Notes under the pieces: model-generated
Database searches by the model: none
Seen by the model: the letters and a program-made list of their open reading frames with translations, nothing else
What the model was told of the DNA's origin: nothing
Made by a program: the position numbers and the translations under genes
Shown: one piece after another, positions 1 through 10,119 of the stretch
Layout of the letters: each line of letters opens with the position of its first letter
How positions within the stretch are numbered: position 1 is the stretch's first letter
Assembly (NCBI GenBank): GCA_023238725.1
Contig: CM041531.1
Coordinates: 19,562,643-19,626,642, forward strand
Length of the DNA stretch: 64,000 bases
Direction: 5' to 3'
Source of the DNA: Scortum barcoo
Lineage: Eukaryota > Chordata > Actinopteri > Centrarchiformes > Terapontidae

Positions 1-399
1 TGAGCAAGTTCAGCACGCCCACTCCCGAAACACTGACTAATGCCTAATGTGTGTGTTGTGACACGGCCCTGCTGCCTCACACACACAATGCCGCTTCCTC
101 CTCAGCAGTTTTCATCACACCAAGCGTATGAAAGATAATGTAAAATAATATAACAGCCATGTAGTATTGATCTCAGCCTACCCGGGCTGCACCATGGTCA
201 GTATCTCTGCAGATGTAACTTGTAAATGTGTTAAATGGTAATAATGTAGCAGATGCGGTTTGTGAGGAAGCATTAAAGAGGGAATCAATATATGTACGAT
301 AAGGCCCTCTTATATTACAATACTAATAGTTGTGATGAAGACTGATGAAGTGTTTTCTTTCAGTGACTTCAGAGGGTCCAGGAGGGGGAGGAGGAGGGG
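1..399. other. Non-coding stretch, no recognised feature
   Basis: Unique sequence with short CA words near 80. A pyrimidine run ending in CAG at 351-363 resembles a splice acceptor, but no open, gene-like frame follows it. A G-rich purine patch lies at about 375-400. I see no gene, transposon or clear regulatory block. Confidence 0.5.
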
Positions 400-790
400 T
401 ACCGAGCCGCCTGACTGTTTATTTACATTTGCCCTTTTTAAATGATCCCTTTCTTCTCAACATCTGCTCCACATTACTACACAGATATCTGTCCTAATGA
501 CCGCTATAATGCCCGTGCTCGCACACGCTTGCTCCGACAAGAGCGCCAGCACATACACTGCCTGTAGCATTACCATTATCCGCCATTCACCTGGGACGCT
601 TTACCCTCTCCAAACCACCTTGCACAACAAATGGACCTTCTCTCACTGCCGGCCCTTTTGTTTGCTCCGAGCTTTCCACTTTTCCTCCCAGTTTGGTGTA
701 GTCTGATGGATGCAAATGGGCACTTACTTAATTGGATCAGTTCCCAAGATGGAGATAATCGGGGCCTTTTTTTTCCCCCTTCCCTTTGCA
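400..790. promoter_or_regulatory. Candidate conserved non-coding element (octamer and homeodomain words)
   Basis: Complex, repeat-free sequence. It carries an exact octamer ATGCAAAT at 710-717, TTAATTGG at 728-735 and GATAATC at 754-760, close together, as is common in vertebrate developmental enhancers bound by POU and homeodomain factors. The block ends at a T/C run near 767-785. Frames across it are open but encode nothing recognisable. Seen: the motifs and complexity. Inferred: enhancer function, because conservation could not be tested. Confidence 0.35.
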
Positions 791-1250
791 CAAGTTATTT
801 TGAGCCGTGCACAGTTCAGCGGTGTATGGAGGAAACGTTAATGAGGAGGGGCGAGGAGACACCACCACTGCTGGACTCATTCAAAAACTCTCTGCTCCAG
901 ACCGCCCCTCACTCCCGCACAATGGGAGAGAAAAGGCAGCCGCATGGGCCCCATGTGCAAAGGCGTCTCAATGCCAATTTAGTAAAGTGCCTGCGAGTGA
1001 TGCAACTTGCAAACTGTCCAATAGAGAAGCACCACACTGGCTGGTCTGGTTTTTTGGTACGTGCAGGTGCTGGGTATTTTATCGTTCAACAGACAAATTA
1101 TATGGCAGCCAAATCTAAACATAAACATGGAGAAAAACAAATCAGCTTAGTTCATGTCCACACTTGCTCTTGTAACACTTGACAAGTGAATGTTCCAGAC
1201 AGATGATTACAGATGGAAAAAAAATGTTTGGTAGTTTCTTTTCGCTTTCT
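791..1250. promoter_or_regulatory. Weak candidate regulatory block
   Basis: Complex, repeat-free sequence, less motif-rich than its left neighbour. A plus-strand frame of 183 codons starts at 631 and runs through this block to 1182, but its translation has no domain, no signal sequence and no family resemblance. It looks like chance openness. The block could be the right half of the 400-790 element. Confidence 0.25.
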
Positions 1251-1275
1251 CAAAACCCCTCCAACACTCATCCCC

Positions 1276-1294
1276 AAAAAAAAAAAAAAAAAAA
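1276..1294 (+). repeat. Poly-A tract
   Basis: Uninterrupted run of 19 A. There is no recognisable retrotransposon body directly upstream, so I treat it as a simple repeat. Confidence 0.9.
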
Positions 1295-1416
1295 TCAAGC
1301 GGTGGCTGCATGCCAGTGGGAGTGTGTTGGCTGCTGCTCCCTGATTAACAGGGTGGTTTACAGCCAACTCCAATAGGTAATCTCATCAGAGAGGGGCTTT
1401 AAACAGATAAAGACCA

Positions 1417-1455
1417 CCCCTAACTACCCCCACCACCCCCCCTCGCCAACCCCCC
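1417..1455 (-). other. C-rich tract, G-quadruplex-prone on the minus strand
   Basis: Four C runs (1417-1420, 1427-1431, 1436-1442, 1450-1455) separated by loops of 4-7 bases satisfy the usual four-tract G-quadruplex rule on the minus strand and an i-motif rule on the plus strand. No promoter or gene is visible beside it. Confidence 0.5.
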
Positions 1456-1787
1456 TCAACTACATCCTTTTCCACAAGAGACCTCCCATCTAACGCACTA
1501 ACTGAGGGCTGCTAATACCTGGAGGAGGCTAACATGGGCAGCCACGAACCAGGCTCAAATCTTCTATTGACCTCATTTTCAATAAAGGAGCAGTTTCCAG
1601 TCTGATGGATGATTTGTTGGTCTTGCATGGAATGGCCATCTGGAGGGAAGGATATGATCACTGTAGTAGGTATGCGTCACCTGCCAGCTAGGATCCTCTG
1701 TATGGGCTAAGGCTTGCAAGCTGCAGCAGCTATGCGTCTGCCTATGCGTCTCACTTGGGTTGATATATTTAAACCCACACTGGCTTA
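1456..1787. other. Non-coding stretch, no firm feature
   Basis: Unique sequence with a few enhancer-like words such as TCAATAAAGG near 1580. A repeated 'tatgcgtc' word occurs at about 1670, 1730 and 1743. Nothing else is supportable. Confidence 0.45.
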
Positions 1788-1838
1788 AAGGAAGGAAAGA
1801 AAGAAAGGAAGAAAGGAAAGGAGGAAAAAAAGAAGAGC
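1788..1838 (+). repeat. GGAA/GAAA purine tract
   Basis: An almost pure A/G run of repeated GGAA and GAAA units, a low-complexity polypurine tract. Confidence 0.85.
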
Positions 1839-1849
1839 TAATTGAATTT

Positions 1850-2129
1850 TGCACCATATGGTCACTATTGGCTCAGGTTTTTTTTGTTGTTTTTTTTTTC
1901 ATCTCAAGTTAAACATGAGGTTATTTTGATCCAATATGAGAGAATCCCTGGTTGCATCTGGAGACATAACAGCAGTTCATTCAGTTATCAAAAGCTTTGT
2001 ACCCGGGCCTCTTTGTTGCAGAATAAAGAGGAGGAATCCAAAACAAATCTGTGAAAGAGCTTTGGCTGTAGTAAAACCCCTTGTCCCGCACAGCCTCCCT
2101 TTTTTTTTTTTGTTTGGGGAGCTCAGACC
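1850..2129. promoter_or_regulatory. Weak candidate regulatory block
   Basis: Complex sequence between two T-runs (about 1879-1900 and 2100-2111), including TCAAAAGCTTTG near 1988-1999 and an AATAAAGAGGA word near 2023. Possibly the left part of the stronger block that follows. Confidence 0.25.
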
Positions 2130-2640
2130 GGGTTCACAGTAGCTGCACTTTAAGTATAGAAAGATCTGATTTATTAGCTTGTCAGGGGAAGCATTGTTCA
2201 AGAAAGCAATCAAAAAGCACTTACCTAGCTCCTCTAAAATTACTGCTTTTTTCACTGGCTAATTTGTGTAACTCCCATGGAGAGGCTGGCAAAGAGTTTG
2301 ATGAGGCATATAATGATGATTAATGAATTTATTGCCCTGCTGCTCATCAAACGGTTGTAGTATATACTTCTCTGCCTTTCTTCTAATGTGTTGCGCCGGC
2401 TCCGGAGCGACAGAGGGGGCAGAGATGAGATAGTGTTGCCCTCCTCTTCCTCCCCGCTGCCTCCCTTTGGCTGTTAACCCCGACTGACCTGATGGGCATG
2501 AGAATGTAGCGGAAGGTCTGTGGGCAGAGTGGGAGCACAATGGACAGTTTAATAAAAGGTTAAACTGGAAATGCGAGTAAACCTGCTGCAAGGTACGCGC
2601 GCTCTCAACTTTCAGTCTCTGATCACTTTTGTGGGAAAAA
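2130..2640. promoter_or_regulatory. Strong candidate conserved non-coding element
   Basis: A run of homeodomain cores at 2311-2334 (three TAAT-type cores, ending TTTATTG) sits within complex sequence that also has ACAATGG, a Sox-type word, at 2537-2543 and TTTAATAAAAGG near 2548. The density of TAAT cores with no simple repeat is typical of enhancers near developmental regulators. A 212-codon minus-strand frame crosses the block, but its product is featureless. Function is inferred from motif texture only. Confidence 0.42.
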
Positions 2641-2938
2641 GCCGGGGGTAACCAGATCCACGCGGCTTCTTCTGCCCTCCACCACCACTGCCGCCGCCCC
2701 CACTGCAGTGACAGCCCCCCTCCTGTGCACCAGCCTGAAAGAGAGAGAAAGAAAAAAAAAATAATAATAGCACGGAAGTCGCTGCGAAAGTCTTTGTAAT
2801 GAGTTGACAAAAGTGTACACAATCTATGTAGGGAGTGACAACCATGTTGAGAAATGAGAGAGCGGTGTTCGCATGCAGCATTATTCTGTTCAAACAAGGC
2901 CTGCTCTCATCACAAATGATGATTAACGACTGACGGGT
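2641..2938. promoter_or_regulatory. Candidate regulatory block
   Basis: A C-rich left part (CCACCACTGCCGCCGCC type words near 2680-2700) and a GA/A-rich run at 2737-2768 are followed by complex sequence with GATGATTAACGAC near 2919-2931. It directly continues the 2130-2640 element and ends at a (GT)n array. Confidence 0.3.
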
Positions 2939-2939
2939 T

Positions 2940-2959
2940 TGTGTGTGTGTGTGTGTGTT
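2940..2959 (+). repeat. (TG)n microsatellite
   Basis: Twenty bases of alternating TG at the right edge of a candidate regulatory block. Confidence 0.9.
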
Positions 2960-3039
2960 GGTGGGCTTGTGAAATGGTCACTATGGGGTCAAAAGCACTT
3001 CTACATGTTTGCTAAATATGCCCCCACCCCCTTCATCCA

Positions 3040-3210
3040 GTCTGCTCCCATAACTCTGGGGTCACGCATCTCTCCGTTCAACATTGTATGGGATGTTTAC
3101 ACTTGATTACACCCCATGCCTTCCTATCCCCTGCTCTTTGGCCGACTGTGCTTGATTAAGTCCTTGCTTGTTCACCATTGCTGGCAACTAAAGAACGCAT
3201 TGTTGAAGCC
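3040..3210. promoter_or_regulatory. Candidate regulatory block
   Basis: Complex sequence with CTTGATTACACC and CTTGATTAAGTCC words (about 3101-3114 and 3150-3163), so the core TTGATTA is present twice about 50 bases apart. It is bounded on the right by CA-rich low-complexity DNA. Confidence 0.3.
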
Positions 3211-3216
3211 CTCCCA

Positions 3217-3300
3217 CCCACACACACACACAGGCATACACACACACACCCCCCAAACACCACCACACAGACGCACACACATCCCCAACCCCCACCATCC
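3217..3300 (+). repeat. Degenerate CA/CCA-rich repeat
   Basis: Interrupted CA repeats mixed with CCCC and CCAC words, a decayed dinucleotide array. Confidence 0.8.
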
Positions 3301-3620
3301 CCCTCTTTGGGATCAGCTCCCCGGATGGGCTTGTTTCTGCATTCACCAATTCATTAGGTTGGTCCCTTAAATACATCAAAGAGCTCCTTCGCCGCTCGCA
3401 CAATAAACCAATAAAAGCAATTATAACCCCATATCTTCTAGGCAATGTTGATCTCTCGGGGGTTAACGTTAGATAATGAAATGAGTTTGATGACATAAGT
3501 TTTCCGAGAAAGCTCACTTTTATGCCTCTTTCTAGTGTGCACACTCGACTGATGGCGGTTCTCTCTGAGAGCGCGCAGTGCAAAATAGCACACGCCACAG
3601 TTTCCCCCCTCAAATACCAT
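3300..3620. promoter_or_regulatory. Strong candidate conserved non-coding element (Hox/Cdx-like sites)
   Basis: Three AT-rich homeodomain words lie in 26 bases: CAATAAA at 3401-3407, CAATAAAA at 3409-3416 and CAATTATAA at 3418-3426. CAATAAA and related words are preferred by posterior Hox and Cdx proteins. GTTAACGTTAGATAATG follows near 3461-3477. There is no repeat inside. Enhancer role is inferred. Confidence 0.42.
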
Positions 3621-3659
3621 GCACGCAAACTTGCCCATATATCATAACCCCCGAATTTT

Positions 3660-4300
3660 GTAGTTAAAATTAGAAACCATATAAAGTCTTTGCAAGTATA
3701 GTGAGAAGCACGTGCAAATATAGTGGTGCTGTGGCTCTCATGCGTTTAACATCAAATGTAACCAGTTAAAGTTCTTTAAATATTCATCGCCCTCCCTCGC
3801 TCTCTCCCTCTTCCTGCTTGATGGAGTGGATGGAGAGGTTTAGGTGGAGGCCGTTCTGGCTTTGATAACCTCTTCTGCTGGCATGGCGGAGATGAAATGC
3901 ATTTGTCAAAAGGAGGAATTGAGATTCACTCAGCGCTGCCTGATATTGCTTTCATTCTCTTTTTCTCAAAACAAGAGACAGCAACCCAATCAGGGGAATC
4001 GGCATATGCAGATCACAGCCATAAATTTTTCATGAGCATGTTTCATCTTAAAGCAGATAAAAAGGAAGAAGGGGAAAGCGGTTATTAAACAAAAGATGGA
4101 ATCAACAGAGTGAAAAATGGCGTTAAAAATGAAGTTTCTAAGTGGGTGTTTTGCTTCATAAGCCGTTTCAGTTCTCTGACAAGTGTGCATACAGTTCAAA
4201 TGATTGTACTGCGTACAGTATGCTAAATGGGAACAGTTAAAACCTCGTATTATGCAGTTTGGTAGTATTTCTAGAATGTAAGATTTCTGTGCCACAAGTT
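3660..4300. promoter_or_regulatory. Strong candidate conserved non-coding element
   Basis: About 640 bases of complex sequence with TTTAAATATTCAT at 3775-3787, a CATAAATTTTTCATGAGCATG segment near 4019-4039 and GTTATTAAAC at 4081-4090. The only simple sequence is a short CT patch near 3790-3815. Frames on both strands are short. The texture matches a large developmental enhancer; conservation is untested. Confidence 0.4.
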
Positions 4301-4339
4301 AAAATAAGACCTTTTTTTTCCTCTCTTATTGGAAACACA

Positions 4340-4470
4340 TTGAACCAACGGTCAGCAGGTTCACTTGCATATATCACCAATACGTTATAATCACACTGTC
4401 TGTCGCCTGTGGGAATCCTGGAATTTTAATGAATGATGCTTCAGCTTCCATGCACACGAGCTTCAGTCTC
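4340..4470. promoter_or_regulatory. Candidate conserved non-coding element
   Basis: A compact block with TTTTAATGAATGATGC at 4424-4439 and CATATATCACCAATACG near 4367-4383, both AT-core words in otherwise balanced sequence. It may be a separate element or the right end of the preceding block. Confidence 0.35.
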
Positions 4471-4879
4471 TCTGGATGGAGTGAATGTGTGTGGAGTAGG
4501 CCTCGCTCAAACAGTATTTGCAAACACTTTTCATGGCATATTTTAGCCTAGATGGGTGGAGTTTGCCACATAGGATGATTAGAGGTATGTGAGGATGCTT
4601 ACTGAATCACAATGGGGAAAAAAAGTCAGTTGTATTTTTGACAACTTGTATGACAGACTGAATTTAACTTGTGCAGTAAACTCCACAGAAAACACAAAAG
4701 TAAATTCAGTACAACTGTATCCAATTTGAGTATGTGTATAACATCGCCTGAACAAATTAAAGTTTGAGTCGATGTTAAATTAAAATAGGCTTGTGAACAG
4801 AAGGTAATCTGTCAAAATCCTGGAAATGGCTAATATTTAATTCCAGGAAAATGTCTAAAATATTTCACATTAAACACAA
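4471..4879. other. AT-rich non-coding stretch
   Basis: AT-rich, with no gene, repeat family or convincing regulatory cluster. It looks like freely drifting DNA. Confidence 0.45.
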
Positions 4880-4945
4880 TCGACATGCCCTTGAGCAAGG
4901 CATTTGACCTCCATCTGCTCCAGTCAGGCTGTGAAAAAGACTAGT
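4880..4945 (+). mobile_element. SINE body relic (tRNA-derived fish SINE)
   Basis: The segment contains CCCTTGAGCAAGGCATTTGA at 4888-4907, then an interrupted 'ctgctccag' word. This order is the conserved body of tRNA-derived SINEs widespread in teleosts (consensus style 'ccttgagcaaggcact...ctgctccagg'). The tRNA-like head with A and B boxes is missing or unrecognisable, so it is a truncated, old copy. I do not assign a named family. Confidence 0.65.
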
Positions 4946-5039
4946 GGTGCTAAGATGATGTTTCCTGAATAAACACAGTTTTAAAATACACCCTGTAGTC
5001 ATGATCTAAAGTGTTCACCTGAAATAAAATGAAAATGCT

Positions 5040-5350
5040 TTGACTGCTTTCCCATGTGCACTTGCAGAGGACGATTGCGAACTCTCCTCCAGTCCTTGAC
5101 CTGTTGATTGACTCACAAATGCGGCAACTTCATTAGCAGGTCACCAGTTGGCACTTGCACTGTCATTAGTAAATACACGAGTATTGACACACACATATAC
5201 AGTAAAAACCCTATTCACATTATGTCATCGACTAGAGCAGTTTTACCTGCAAGGCTACAGGGCACAGAGTTGATGAGGGGTCACCCGACCAATTACAACT
5301 GTCCCACCTGAAACAGTCGATAGCGAGTAAAAACCCTGATTCATTATCAA
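5040..5350. promoter_or_regulatory. Candidate regulatory block
   Basis: Complex sequence with TTGATTGACTCAC near 5104-5116 (TGATTGAC resembles a Pbx/Meis composite and TGACTCA an AP-1 site), CATTAGCAGGTCACC near 5142-5156 and CCAATTACAAC near 5288-5298. No repeats. Enhancer role inferred. Confidence 0.33.
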
Positions 5351-5399
5351 AAGTGCCTGGATAAAAATGCAAAGTAAAACAGGGAGGAAAAAAAAAGAT

Positions 5400-5570
5400 A
5401 TATGGACCGGGATAATAAGCGTACAGTTAGACAGTCCCAGTTTGTGTGCATAATTGCTTTAATGTGGGCTATTAAGCCTAAGTGGATATGATTTTACTGT
5501 CTGCCCTACATTCAGCGCGATCACTGCCATGATCAATACTTATGATTTGTAAGTCACCAGCCGTCGAAGG
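5400..5570. promoter_or_regulatory. Weak candidate regulatory block
   Basis: Includes CATAATTGCTTTAATGTGGG near 5449-5468 and GCTATTAAGCC near 5468-5478. Short and bounded by an A-rich run at about 5387-5396. Confidence 0.28.
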
Positions 5571-5835
5571 CACAGTGTGATAGTTAAGCATTTGACCTTG
5601 TGAGGAGGAGCTCTTTTCTTGTTCTTGAGACTATCAAAGGGCACATGGACGCCGGAGGACAAAGGATAAAGGCTGCAAACACAGGTGCGTACTGCAGACA
5701 CACAAGACGGGCAGATACACTTTATCTGTGTATGACTTCCACAAACTTTAATCACTCTTCTCCTACAACGTTCACAATGAGTCTCTTGTTGCATTAAATG
5801 GGGGCTTTGTACAGCCAAGTATAATATGAAAACAT
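5571..5835. other. Non-coding stretch, no firm feature
   Basis: Mixed unique sequence with short open frames on both strands and no recognisable product or repeat. Confidence 0.4.
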
Positions 5836-6010
5836 GATAATAAGCCTGGCTTTTGGAACAATTAATATTCAGCTACATGAAATTGAAAGCATGCAGGCAG
5901 GAGAAAGGGTGTAATGATGTTGGAGGGAGGCTTTGGCTGGGCCTCTCGCCTACACATTCTTTCTCGACGTAAGGCCCGTTTACAGAGCTTCACCATGTAT
6001 GAAAGTGACA
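5836..6010. promoter_or_regulatory. Candidate regulatory block
   Basis: CAATTAATATTCAG near 5859-5872 and TGAAATTGAAAGCATGC near 5878-5894 lie in complex sequence. A G-rich middle (about 5920-5940) follows. Inferred enhancer. Confidence 0.3.
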
Positions 6011-6500
6011 AAGACACACACACATGCAAGCGCTTCAGATTAGACGTTGAGCCTGAGTGACTTAAACAAGAAAAGATAACTCTTTGTATGGTGACAGACG
6101 GATAAGCAGAGCTATCTCAGGCTGTAATCTTGGAATAGTTTGAGACACTTTGTGTTTTGGCAACAGACGAACATGATATGTGATCTCCCCATGAATGAAT
6201 GTGCAATAGTGTTTTAAGAGAGTGGGATCTGCTTATGATTCGTGTTGTGTCATGTTTTTACCGTAGGCGATCAGACACCAACATCTGGCATGATCACCCC
6301 CAAAATCCAACAAAAATGTCACTGTAAGATAATACGCGGCACTAAAAATCTGAAACACCACAGGTAAATAGCTGGATTGCTTTCACATATTTCAGGCCTG
6401 TATATTATGTCTGTTATCCAGCTATGGTATACATTTTTCCCAGCTTTAAATGTATGTCAGTGGATGTATAGGTACCTATGAATACACAAAGTATAAGGTC
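6011..6500. other. Non-coding stretch, no firm feature
   Basis: A short CA patch near 6016-6026, otherwise unique sequence without gene signals. Confidence 0.4.
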
Positions 6501-6700
6501 ATCTCGGGTTCCGGTGGCCCTATACCAATTAAGTATTTGCCTGCGATCAATAAAGAAAAACATCAGAGAGGGAGAACTCCCAGCCTCATTAGTATTAGCT
6601 CACCCTGACACTGGTCAATCAGTTGTTGATAAAGATCTACTCTCACATCTCTCGTGTGCACGCCTACACATGAATGTGTATCTTACAACAATACACGTTT
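6501..6700. promoter_or_regulatory. Weak candidate regulatory block
   Basis: Includes GCGATCAATAAAG near 6543-6555, CATTAGTATTAGC near 6587-6599 and GGTCAATCAG near 6613-6622. Modest motif density. Confidence 0.27.
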
Positions 6701-7130
6701 TGTGAATTAATAGAAACGCTTTGAAACATGCAGGCATCAAAGGCTCTACTTAAGATAAGTGGTGATTTAGATACAAAAAAACATTTAAACCTCTCTGATC
6801 CCGCTGCCTGTCTGTCATATATATGTTATCCAGTACAGCATTACTCTTGTACCAACTTGTCCAGAATCTCATGTTTCCACTCAAGCAGACTCTGACCGCA
6901 GGCATTTCTTGACCAGCAGCTGGGGCAAAGTTTTGCTGAATTCTGTCTCCACTGTCTGTACGGGTAAATGAGGCTGAATCTAAAAGGAAGCAGGACCAGA
7001 GGCACCTCGCACAACACAATGATCAAGTGCTTGTAGCATGAGTAGCCAGAGTACACAGGGCTATTAGATGTGAGTGATACGGTTGAAGTTACTCCTGTGA
7101 ACTTTGCCGTGACTAGACGCTTGGTACTGT
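6701..7130. other. Non-coding stretch, no firm feature
   Basis: Unique sequence. Minus-strand frames of 71-89 codons exist but show no domain. Confidence 0.4.
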
Positions 7131-7132
7131 TT

Positions 7133-7180
7133 GGGGTGGGTTAGGGGAGTCTTGGGGTGGGGGGCTCTTGAGTTGGGGGG
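7133..7180 (+). other. G-quadruplex-prone tract
   Basis: G runs at 7133-7136, 7138-7140, 7144-7147, 7154-7157, 7159-7164 and 7175-7180, with loops mostly of 1-6 bases, easily meet the four-run G-quadruplex rule on the plus strand. No promoter elements or gene start are apparent beside it. Confidence 0.6.
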
Positions 7181-7600
7181 CATATGGCCTAACAGTCGAT
7201 ATTTATCCCAGCGGCCACACAACTCCCCTCCTTGTCTCCAGTTGGATTCGACTTATAAGTGCTGCCATTCTTTCTCCCATTGAGCCCAGGCAACACGTGT
7301 TTGTGACCACACTCTCTCTTTCTCTCCCTCTTGTCTTTCACCCTCTCACTCCCTCTCCACCAAACCCGGTTATTAACACAAACACTGGCTGACACTTGTT
7401 TGTGCTTTTAATTGTGTCTGGATGTTATGTCTCTTGTGAACACATACATTAGCATTTCTCTGGCACAGTATAATCACTCCTCCAAACCACAACACCATGC
7501 AGACAGAGCACAGGAAATTACCACATGCAATCATGTTTGCTGCACAAGCACATTTGGCTTCGCTCGGCTCCTGTATAGTCTGCCGCAGCCTCTAACTTTG
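7181..7600. other. Non-coding stretch with a CT-rich patch
   Basis: A CT-rich segment lies at about 7310-7360. The rest is unremarkable and no gene is visible. Confidence 0.4.
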
Positions 7601-7800
7601 TGCTGGGCTGTGAGTAAGTGCCCTTCGCGGATGCTATTTCTTGCGGCCCAGTGTAGTGACGGTAAATTAAATTACAGAAATTATCCTTCCAGTAATATCA
7701 AAAGTGTCAAACTATTAGAAGACTATAATACAGGTTGCAAAGGTAAATTGCTGTCTCGTTTGATAATTAGTAGAGAAAAAGTCAGTATCTATTAACACTG
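7601..7800. promoter_or_regulatory. Weak candidate regulatory block
   Basis: GGTAAATTAAATTACAG near 7661-7677 and TTTGATAATTAGTAG near 7759-7773 in repeat-free sequence, bounded on the right by an A-rich run. Confidence 0.3.
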
Positions 7801-8219
7801 AGCTCCAATAAAAAAAAAAATAAAATAAAAAATTAACAAGGACCAGTAGAACAACAATGTAAGGATGTGAACATCATATTACTTTCTTTACCTGCAGACT
7901 TCTGTCTGATTATCAAAGACTTCACAGTAACACAGACTGTCAGACCACATTTAGATGTTGCTCGTTTTTCTCCCACGGATGGAACACAACCCACAAAGAA
8001 AGCCTCCTACTCTTCAGGCCTCTCCACATACTGTGAACAAAACAGCGGTGTGCCAAGGATTACACAGTAAAATATGCATGTCCCAATGAAATATGTATAT
8101 AGCCGTGTGTCATCAATGACATGGCTTCTACAAAGACTATACAGCGTACACAGGAACGCATGTTTCTCTGATTCTATTCCCTTGACTTTAATTGGTGTAG
8201 ACGAAAAGAAAAGACTCAT
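7801..8219. other. AT-rich stretch, no firm feature
   Basis: Starts with an A-rich run at about 7810-7834. The rest is unique DNA with no gene or repeat family seen. Confidence 0.4.
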
Positions 8220-9200
8220 CTGGGGGAATAATTAAGCCTGACACCAATGTATTTGGTGTGCATCTTAACACGTTTCACTGAACCACTCATTTACTTTATT
8301 TGAATAACTTCACGAATGGTAATAAAAAAGCATGCAATAAAAGAGGCTCAGTGCGCCAGCCAGCATTGTTTCTGAATTAAACGCCCCAAATATCTTCAGG
8401 AAATAAGATTGTTTTCCTGCGGATGGGGGCCTAATCTACTCAGTCATGGTGGTTTGAAGAGGGAATGTTTTCAAGTTTTAACAGGGTTGGTTCCAGCATT
8501 CCCACCACCACAGTGATCTAACTATGAAGAGGGGCTTCTCTTTTCCTCTCTCCGCCACCAAAGGGAAAGGAGGTTACATGGATGAGCTGTGAATTACACC
8601 CCAGAACAGCCTGAGCAAACTAGCTTGAAAGCCCAGGACCTATGAAACGCCACTGATGATTAAATGATATCTATCAAGACTAGCATTGTATCATCTGCAT
8701 ACAGTAGAGCAAAACTTTGTCATCTAAGCAGAGATTAAGGAGAATGCTTGTTTGGATTCATTACAAGAGTTAAGCCCAAGGCTATAGAGCCACCAGATAA
8801 TCTCCTCGTGACTCAGACTCCCACAATCAACACAAAAGCCTTGGAACCATAACAGTTTGACAACAGTCAAGTACAAGACGGGTGCAACCAGAGGGGAGCT
8901 GTGTTAGTTAGTTGCCTCTAGCTGCTTGGTCCTGGGTCTCAGGTGTCCGCTTCTCTACAGGTATGTGTTACCATAATAGAGTAGTTAAGAGGGCCTCTTG
9001 TCGAGGGCCTTTCCCTCCTGTCTCGGCACACTGACTCCAGTGTGAACAGGGGTGCCTGGCCGATTTAGCGCAGTCTTGTTAGATTGAGTATTGCACAATG
9101 GAAACTGTCATGCGGCTTGTAATGTGTAATTGAACTTGGAGCCATTTTGCTTGAGAATATTCAGAACCAGCTCGATTGGATTTCAGCTGGAAAAGCCGAC
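8220..9200. promoter_or_regulatory. Strong candidate regulatory block, about 1 kb
   Basis: Nearly a kilobase without simple repeats. Motifs include AATAATTAAGCC at 8227-8238, GAATTAAACG near 8374-8383, TGATGATTAAATGAT at 8654-8668 and ACAATGG at 9095-9101, followed by TAATGTGTAATTGAAC. It may be several adjacent elements. No frame encodes a recognisable product. Inferred cluster of developmental enhancers. Confidence 0.42.
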
Positions 9201-9850
9201 AGACATCCCGCACACTGTTTGCTCAAAGGCTCGTTTTTTTTTGAGCAGGGAGCACAGACTGGGGAGCACTTCTCAGAGTCGCTTTTCCCAAATGGCTACA
9301 TGTCCAGTACAGTTGCACCCTTCTCTTATGTCTCCAAAACCACAATCAACCCCCGCCCTCCAACCCCCACACTGCTTTCTCACAACCCACCCCACCCTCG
9401 CTGGGACTGTTTTGTCCTCTGGAACTTTCATTATGTGAAGAGGATAAAAATACAGCACCCTGTGAATTTATGGTTCCTTCAGAGTTGCCATTGAAAATAT
9501 GAACTTTTCAGACATTCGCTCTGAAACCAAAGTAAGAAAACAGAGCAACCACAGCGTTTATACAGAGTTACCGCAACACAGAGGCCTATAGTCACTGCAC
9601 TCGCACTTACAGCTTCTTGGTATTAAGGCGCAGACACTTCGGACTCTCCACACACACACGCAGCATGAGTACACATTCATACAAACATAAACATTTAAGC
9701 ATATCCACATGTGTACATGTGAGTAACATATTCAGCATTCAGGAACAAATGAAAATTTTCTGCACGCAGGAAAAAAACACATCCACCCGCAGACAGACAG
9801 CTACGATAATCCATTACGTCCTCTTGGATATTTTATAAATGTTTGTTGAC
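9201..9850. other. Non-coding stretch with C-rich and CA-rich patches
   Basis: C-rich words at about 9350-9400 and an interrupted CA patch at 9650-9660. A plus-strand frame of 115 codons (9147-9494) has no recognisable domain. Confidence 0.4.
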
Positions 9851-10119
9851 TGTGCCAGTTTTAAAGGACAGTCCGTATATCTTATTCTTTTCCAGTGTAA
9901 ACCTCTCCTACTCATTTCAACCTCAGACACCGATGACACATCCCTTTAAACATCCCTTTCTCTTGCATGGACATATGACTCAATGATAATGACAGTATTG
10001 AGCGTTTTATAGAGTCATAATTACAATCATCTAAACCTCCATTCTTGGGAGTTTATGTCCATCCCCACCTTTCTTTCTTTCTCTCCCTCTGCCTTTCTCA
10101 CTGACAGCTGCTTTTCCTG
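9851..10119. other. Non-coding stretch, no firm feature
   Basis: Unique sequence ending in a CT-rich patch (about 10070-10100). Confidence 0.4.

Noticed and set aside
631..1182. 183-codon plus-strand open frame
   Set aside because: No domain or motif, begins in a candidate enhancer and ends in drift. Length is within chance expectation for 64 kb.
2259..2897. Longest open frame in the window (212 codons, minus strand)
   Set aside because: The translation is a mixture of polar and phenylalanine-rich patches driven by A/G-rich runs, with no domain, no conserved residues and overlap with a candidate regulatory block. No exon boundaries of note.
3188..3628. 146-codon minus-strand open frame
   Set aside because: Its C-terminal half comes from a CA-rich repeat read on the other strand. 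Not a protein.
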